Shown one piece after another: positions 7,087 through 10,194 of a DNA stretch of 10,194 nucleotides. The number at the start of each line of letters is the position of its first letter. The stretch's first letter is position 1. The DNA is taken from the NCBI GenBank assembly GCA_021325695.1, contig JAJTCR010000019.1:1-10194 (forward strand), read 5' to 3'. The position numbers and the translations under genes are program-made. This DNA comes from Steroidobacteraceae bacterium. GTDB lineage: Bacteria; Pseudomonadota; Gammaproteobacteria; Steroidobacterales; Steroidobacteraceae. Below the pieces are notes generated by a model, which ran no database searches, was not told the DNA's origin, and was given only the letters and a program-made list of their open reading frames with translations.

Positions 7087-8028
7087 ATGGACAGGAACCA
7101 CTGGCCCGCGCTGCCGTACTCGGCATGGCGGGAAACCTGCATCAACCTGCAGTTGCGATCGCAGATCGTCGGCAAGATCCGGCTCGCCCGGACGCCGTGG
7201 CTGAATCACTCCTGGCACGTGCCGCTTTACCTGACGGCCCGTGGCCTCACCACTGGCCCCATCCCCCACGACGAGCGCGTGTTCCAGGTCGATTTCGACT
7301 TCATCGAGCACCGTCTCGTCGTGCAGTCGAGCGACGGCCGCACCGAATCTCACGCGCTGGTCGAGCAACCGATCGCGGACTTCTACCAGGCGGTCATGAC
7401 GCTGCTGCGGAAATGCGACCTCGAAGTCCGCATCAACGTCGTGCCGAACGAAGTCCGGGACCCGATTCCATTCGACGTCGATCGGCAGCATTTTGCGTAC
7501 GACGCGCCGGCGGTCGAGCGGTTCTGGCGCGCCCTGCTGCAGGTCGATCGTGTGTTCCGGCAGTTCCGCTCGGGGTATCTGGGTAAAGTGAGCCCGGTGC
7601 ATTTCTTCTGGGGCAGTTTCGATCTCGCCGTGACGCGCTTTTCCGGTCGGCCGTCCTCGGTCCTGCACTCGGATGCGCCGCCCGGCCTGCCGCTGTCCGT
7701 GGCGCGCGAGGCGTACTCACACGAGGTGAGCAGCGCAGGCTTCTGGCCGGGAGGAGGTGGCGTGGAGGACGCCGCGTTCTATTCCTATGCGTACCCGCAG
7801 CCAGCGGGATTCGCCCAGGCCACGGTGGAACCGCGAGAGGCCTGGTTCGACAAGGGACTGGGCGAGTTCCTGCTGCCGTACGAGGTCGTGCGCAACGCAC
7901 CTTCGCCGGACGAGACGCTTCTCGCCTTCCTGCAGAGCACGTATCGGGCGGCGGCGGATCGCGGCGCCTGGGATCGTGACGCCCTCGAGTGCGCGATGGG
8001 GGTTCCCGGCGTGCCGCGCTCCGTCTGA
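7087..8028 (+). CDS. DUF5996 family protein, function unknown
   Basis: This 313-aa soluble protein has no signal peptide or membrane segment and matches, from memory, the conserved DUF5996 family along its length. Hallmarks are WPALPYSAWRETC (6-18), QIVGKIRLARTPWLNHSWHVPLYLTARGLTT (26-56), VDFDFIEHRL (68-77), PNEVRDPIPFDVD (120-132), GKVSPVHFFWGSFDLAVTRFSGRP (166-189), EAYSHEVSSAGFWPGG (208-223), FYSYAYPQP (231-239) and LGEFLLPYEVVR (258-269). The repeated invariant His, Trp, Asp and Glu clusters (H41, H44, H172, H212, E213) look like a metal or active site, but that is inference. It starts 184 bases from the divergent MltF-like gene and ends 154 bases before the convergent cytochrome gene, so it is apparently monocistronic. 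I know of no experimental function for this family. Confidence 0.88.
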   Translation: MDRNHWPALPYSAWRETCINLQLRSQIVGKIRLARTPWLNHSWHVPLYLTARGLTTGPIPHDERVFQVDFDFIEHRLVVQSSDGRTESHALVEQPIADFYQAVMTLLRKCDLEVRINVVPNEVRDPIPFDVDRQHFAYDAPAVERFWRALLQVDRVFRQFRSGYLGKVSPVHFFWGSFDLAVTRFSGRPSSVLHSDAPPGLPLSVAREAYSHEVSSAGFWPGGGGVEDAAFYSYAYPQPAGFAQATVEPREAWFDKGLGEFLLPYEVVRNAPSPDETLLAFLQSTYRAAADRGAWDRDALECAMGVPGVPRSV

Positions 8029-8064
8029 CCTCGGCCGTCGAGGACTCCCACCGAAACTGCGCCT

Positions 8065-8104
8065 GCCGGGCGCACCTAAAAAAAGGCCGAGCAAGGTGCC
8101 CGGC
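8065..8104. other. long-range inverted repeat competing with the terminator
   Basis: GCCGGGCGCACCT at 8065-8077 pairs with AGGTGCCCGGC at 8094-8104 (11 bp with a two-base bulge). The arms enclose the A-tract and the left arm of the 8078-8108 terminator, and the right arm overlaps its right arm, so the two hairpins cannot form together. This may be a terminator variant for the + strand DUF5996 transcript, an alternative fold, or chance in GC-rich DNA. Confidence 0.4.
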
Positions 8105-8108
8105 CTTT
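8078..8108 (-). terminator. rho-independent terminator of the cytochrome gene
   Basis: On the minus strand AAAGGCCG (8108-8101) pairs with CGGCCTTT (8089-8082) around an 11-base loop, and the run of seven T residues at 8084-8078 overlaps the end of the stem and follows it. It lies 75 bases beyond the cytochrome stop codon. On the + strand the same stem has only three trailing T residues, so it is mainly a minus-strand terminator. Confidence 0.7.
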
Positions 8109-8182
8109 GGTCGTTGCCTCCCGGCGATGCGAGGTGGGCGCGTAGGCCCACCCCGCCCGTCGGTGATCAACAGGTCAAGAGC

Positions 8183-10194
8183 TCATTGGGCGGAATCGAT
8201 GATGGTCTGACGACCGTTCGGGAACACCTGCGGCACCCAACCGTTCTGGTTGGCGTGGCCCTTTGTCGCGCTGTCCTGGTGACAGGCCGTGCAGGCCGCC
8301 GTGGTGGCGCCCTCGAGGACGTCGTCGACCTGGTTGGTCCACGTCGTGCTGCCCGCGTCGACTGTCTTCGCCATGGCCTTGGCCTGGTCAGGCATGAACT
8401 GGACTTCATCCTCCTTGTGGCAGGCGGCACAGTCGTTCAGCGGCCGCGGGTACGTTGGCGAGTGGAACGTGTGCGTCTGATTCGCGTACTGCGAGGCCGG
8501 GTCCGCGCCGAAGACCGGTATCGCCACATCACTGCTACCCGGCCAATTCGGGATCGCCGACTCATCGGGGCCCCAGGCATAGATGCCACGGGTCCGATAG
8601 ATGACGAACGGCATCTTATCTTCGTGGCCGGCGGCGTGGATCCTGTGGATCATGGTCTTGAACTCGAACGTCTGGCCGACCTGGCCGTCGTACGCTTCGG
8701 TCTGGTCGACACCCATCAGCACGCGATTGTTCTGATCGGTCGACGCCGAGTTGTGACACAAGATGCACATGCCTACGTTGTCGACACGGTTGCCGCCGTG
8801 CTGGTAGAGCGAACCGACGTGGCAATTGTCGCAGTCGGCGGAGTCGGCGATTGGGCGACGCTGTTCGGTCGGCTCCGCACCCGTCCCCACGACGTACTCG
8901 CGGGTCGGCGTGAAAGAACGGACCTGCATCACTTGATCAGCGTCGGCCGGGTCGACCGCGGGCACCCAAGGCTTGCCCTGCAGGGCAATTATGCCGCGCG
9001 TCGCGCCGGCAGGCGGCGTTTCAACAGGAATGGTGGTCGTTGCCACGTTCGCGGCACATGCCGTGTTGGTCGTCGACAAATTGACCGACGTCGGTTGGCC
9101 CGCCGCGCTGGTAGAAAGACCCAGGATGAAGTCATCTCCCTGCGCATAGTTGCGGAGGATGCTCATGTTGTTGCCCGCAGCAATGGCATGGAAGGCCGGG
9201 GCGCCAGGCGCAGGTGTCGCATTGCACGGATCCACCGGCGCGCCGTCGAACGTGGCCTCCCAGGAGATCTTCATGTCCGTGCCTTCGTAGGTGACCCCTG
9301 TGATCGCAGTCTTGATCCTGGCGCCTTCGACGACGGAGGTGTCGACGCCGTCCCAGATGACGCCACCGCGCTCGGTCACGAGACCGTTGTGGAACTCGGC
9401 GACACTTTCAGGCACGTTGAGCGAGTTGCCGGGCGCGTGGCATTCCTGGCAATCCGTCGCGGCGGTAAAGCCCTCGTGGAACGTCGCACCGCCGACCGTG
9501 AAATCCCAGCTCTCCATCGACTCGTGGCAACTGAAGCAATTCCTAGTAGTGACCGCCATCGCGTTCACGATACCGAGCTTCGTCGAGTCGTCGTGGCAGA
9601 CGGCGCAGTTCGTCATGTAGGTCGGGTAGGTGACTGAGAACACACTATCTTCACCGTCTTCCTCGGGGACGGTGAAATGACCGCTCGGCATGTTGTGCGA
9701 GTTATGGATGCCGTGGATGACCTTGAAGAAAGGCACCACTGCTGCCGACATGCCGGTGGAGGTGGTACTGGCGTCATGGCACACGATGCACTGGTCCGCA
9801 CCGGCTTGATAGCCGTAGTGCGACGAAATGGCGAAACCGTGGCAATTTGCACATGTCTGGTCGCCGGCCAGGTCTTTGATTGGCGGAGTGCCGATATCGC
9901 CGACCACCACCGCCCGGATCCGGGTCTCTCGATCGGTGCTGTTCGCCACGCGGAACAGGTAGCGCGAGTCGACCGCCGCGTCCGCTCCGTCGACGACTGT
10001 AATGGTGTAGTTGCCACCGCTACCGCCGGCCAGCTGGGAAGTACCGGCGTCGAATCGGTCGACTCCGTCGAAACGGTAGTCACCGTCCAGAATGGTGAAA
10101 TTCGCTGCGTTCACGCCGTCGACCTTCAGGTTGAAGGTGACGACCAGGTTCCCGCCGGAAGGTGTGAGCACCACATTGGTGACCGTGGGTACCC
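8183..10194 (-). CDS. OmcA/MtrC-family multiheme cytochrome c, N-terminus outside window
   Basis: The frame is open to the right edge, so the gene starts upstream; the GTG at 10174 is only an internal codon. Nine CXXCH haem sites are visible: CANCH 9839-9853, CIVCH, CAVCH, CFSCH and CQECH as a first group of five, and CDNCH, CILCH, CAACH and CTACH as a second group of four. The order fits the OmcA/MtrC plan: a beta domain (end of domain I), a pentahaem domain, a haem-free beta domain with two cysteines (counted from the GTG, C317 and C373, possibly a disulfide), then a second haem domain. Histidines in VIHGIHNSH, MIHRIHAAGH, HTFHSP and GHANQNGW are likely distal haem ligands. Proteins of this family sit on the outer surface and pass electrons to metals or other acceptors. 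Ten haems are usual, so this one appears to lack the last site, as the protein stops at TGA 8183-8185 soon after the ninth. The terminator is at 8078-8108. Confidence 0.93.
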   Translation of the reverse strand, partial: VPTVTNVVLTPSGGNLVVTFNLKVDGVNAANFTILDGDYRFDGVDRFDAGTSQLAGGSGGNYTITVVDGADAAVDSRYLFRVANSTDRETRIRAVVVGDIGTPPIKDLAGDQTCANCHGFAISSHYGYQAGADQCIVCHDASTTSTGMSAAVVPFFKVIHGIHNSHNMPSGHFTVPEEDGEDSVFSVTYPTYMTNCAVCHDDSTKLGIVNAMAVTTRNCFSCHESMESWDFTVGGATFHEGFTAATDCQECHAPGNSLNVPESVAEFHNGLVTERGGVIWDGVDTSVVEGARIKTAITGVTYEGTDMKISWEATFDGAPVDPCNATPAPGAPAFHAIAAGNNMSILRNYAQGDDFILGLSTSAAGQPTSVNLSTTNTACAANVATTTIPVETPPAGATRGIIALQGKPWVPAVDPADADQVMQVRSFTPTREYVVGTGAEPTEQRRPIADSADCDNCHVGSLYQHGGNRVDNVGMCILCHNSASTDQNNRVLMGVDQTEAYDGQVGQTFEFKTMIHRIHAAGHEDKMPFVIYRTRGIYAWGPDESAIPNWPGSSDVAIPVFGADPASQYANQTHTFHSPTYPRPLNDCAACHKEDEVQFMPDQAKAMAKTVDAGSTTWTNQVDDVLEGATTAACTACHQDSATKGHANQNGWVPQVFPNGRQTIIDSAQ

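Noticed and set aside
6787..7668. 293-aa open frame on the - strand
   Set aside because: It is antisense to the DUF5996 gene, which has family-wide conserved blocks, and has no supporting RBS or motif.
7757..9637. 626-aa open frame on the + strand
   Set aside because: It overlaps the end of the DUF5996 gene and lies antisense to the cytochrome, whose nine CXXCH motifs prove its frame. The translation is Arg/Val-rich and low in motif content, as expected of antisense frames in high-GC DNA.

Overview
The window is a high-GC chromosomal segment of a proteobacterium. A gammaproteobacterium is the best guess, because it carries a 783-aa DNA polymerase II of the E. coli PolB type, an MltF-like transglycosylase and an OmcA/MtrC-type multiheme cytochrome. 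That assignment is inference from protein families; there is no rRNA or other taxonomic marker here. I see no mobile element, CRISPR array, tRNA or phage gene, and base use is even across the genes.

Layout, left to right. (1) The C-terminal part of a TPR-repeat protein, cut by the left edge (+). (2) A secreted DUF1579-family protein (+), closed by a very strong rho-independent terminator. (3) A 46-aa single-pass membrane ORF (+). (4) DNA polymerase II, polB (-), convergent with the small ORF. (5) A small periplasmic EF-hand protein (+), divergent from polB and followed by a GC-rich hairpin. (6) An MltF-like lipoprotein with a solute-binding domain and an SLT lytic transglycosylase domain (-). 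(7) A DUF5996 protein (+), divergent from the MltF-like gene. (8) The C-terminal two thirds of an OmcA/MtrC-family outer-membrane multiheme cytochrome c (-), running off the right edge. Its transcript probably ends at a hairpin with a U-tract near 8078-8108.

Most genes look like single transcription units: neighbours alternate in strand or are separated by terminators, so the window does not read as one functional operon. The cytochrome is the most suggestive gene. It has nine visible CXXCH haem sites (five, then four) and points to extracellular electron transfer or metal reduction. Partner genes (MtrA/MtrB-like, more cytochromes) would be expected beyond the right edge. The polymerase is a repair and translesion enzyme, the transglycosylase a cell-wall enzyme, and the EF-hand and DUF1579 proteins exported accessory factors.

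I did not find a clear undescribed multi-gene system. The items most worth a second look are the nine-haem count and C-terminal ending of the cytochrome, the unannotated 46-aa membrane ORF, the DUF5996 gene of unknown function, and alternative hairpins between the DUF5996 and cytochrome genes.
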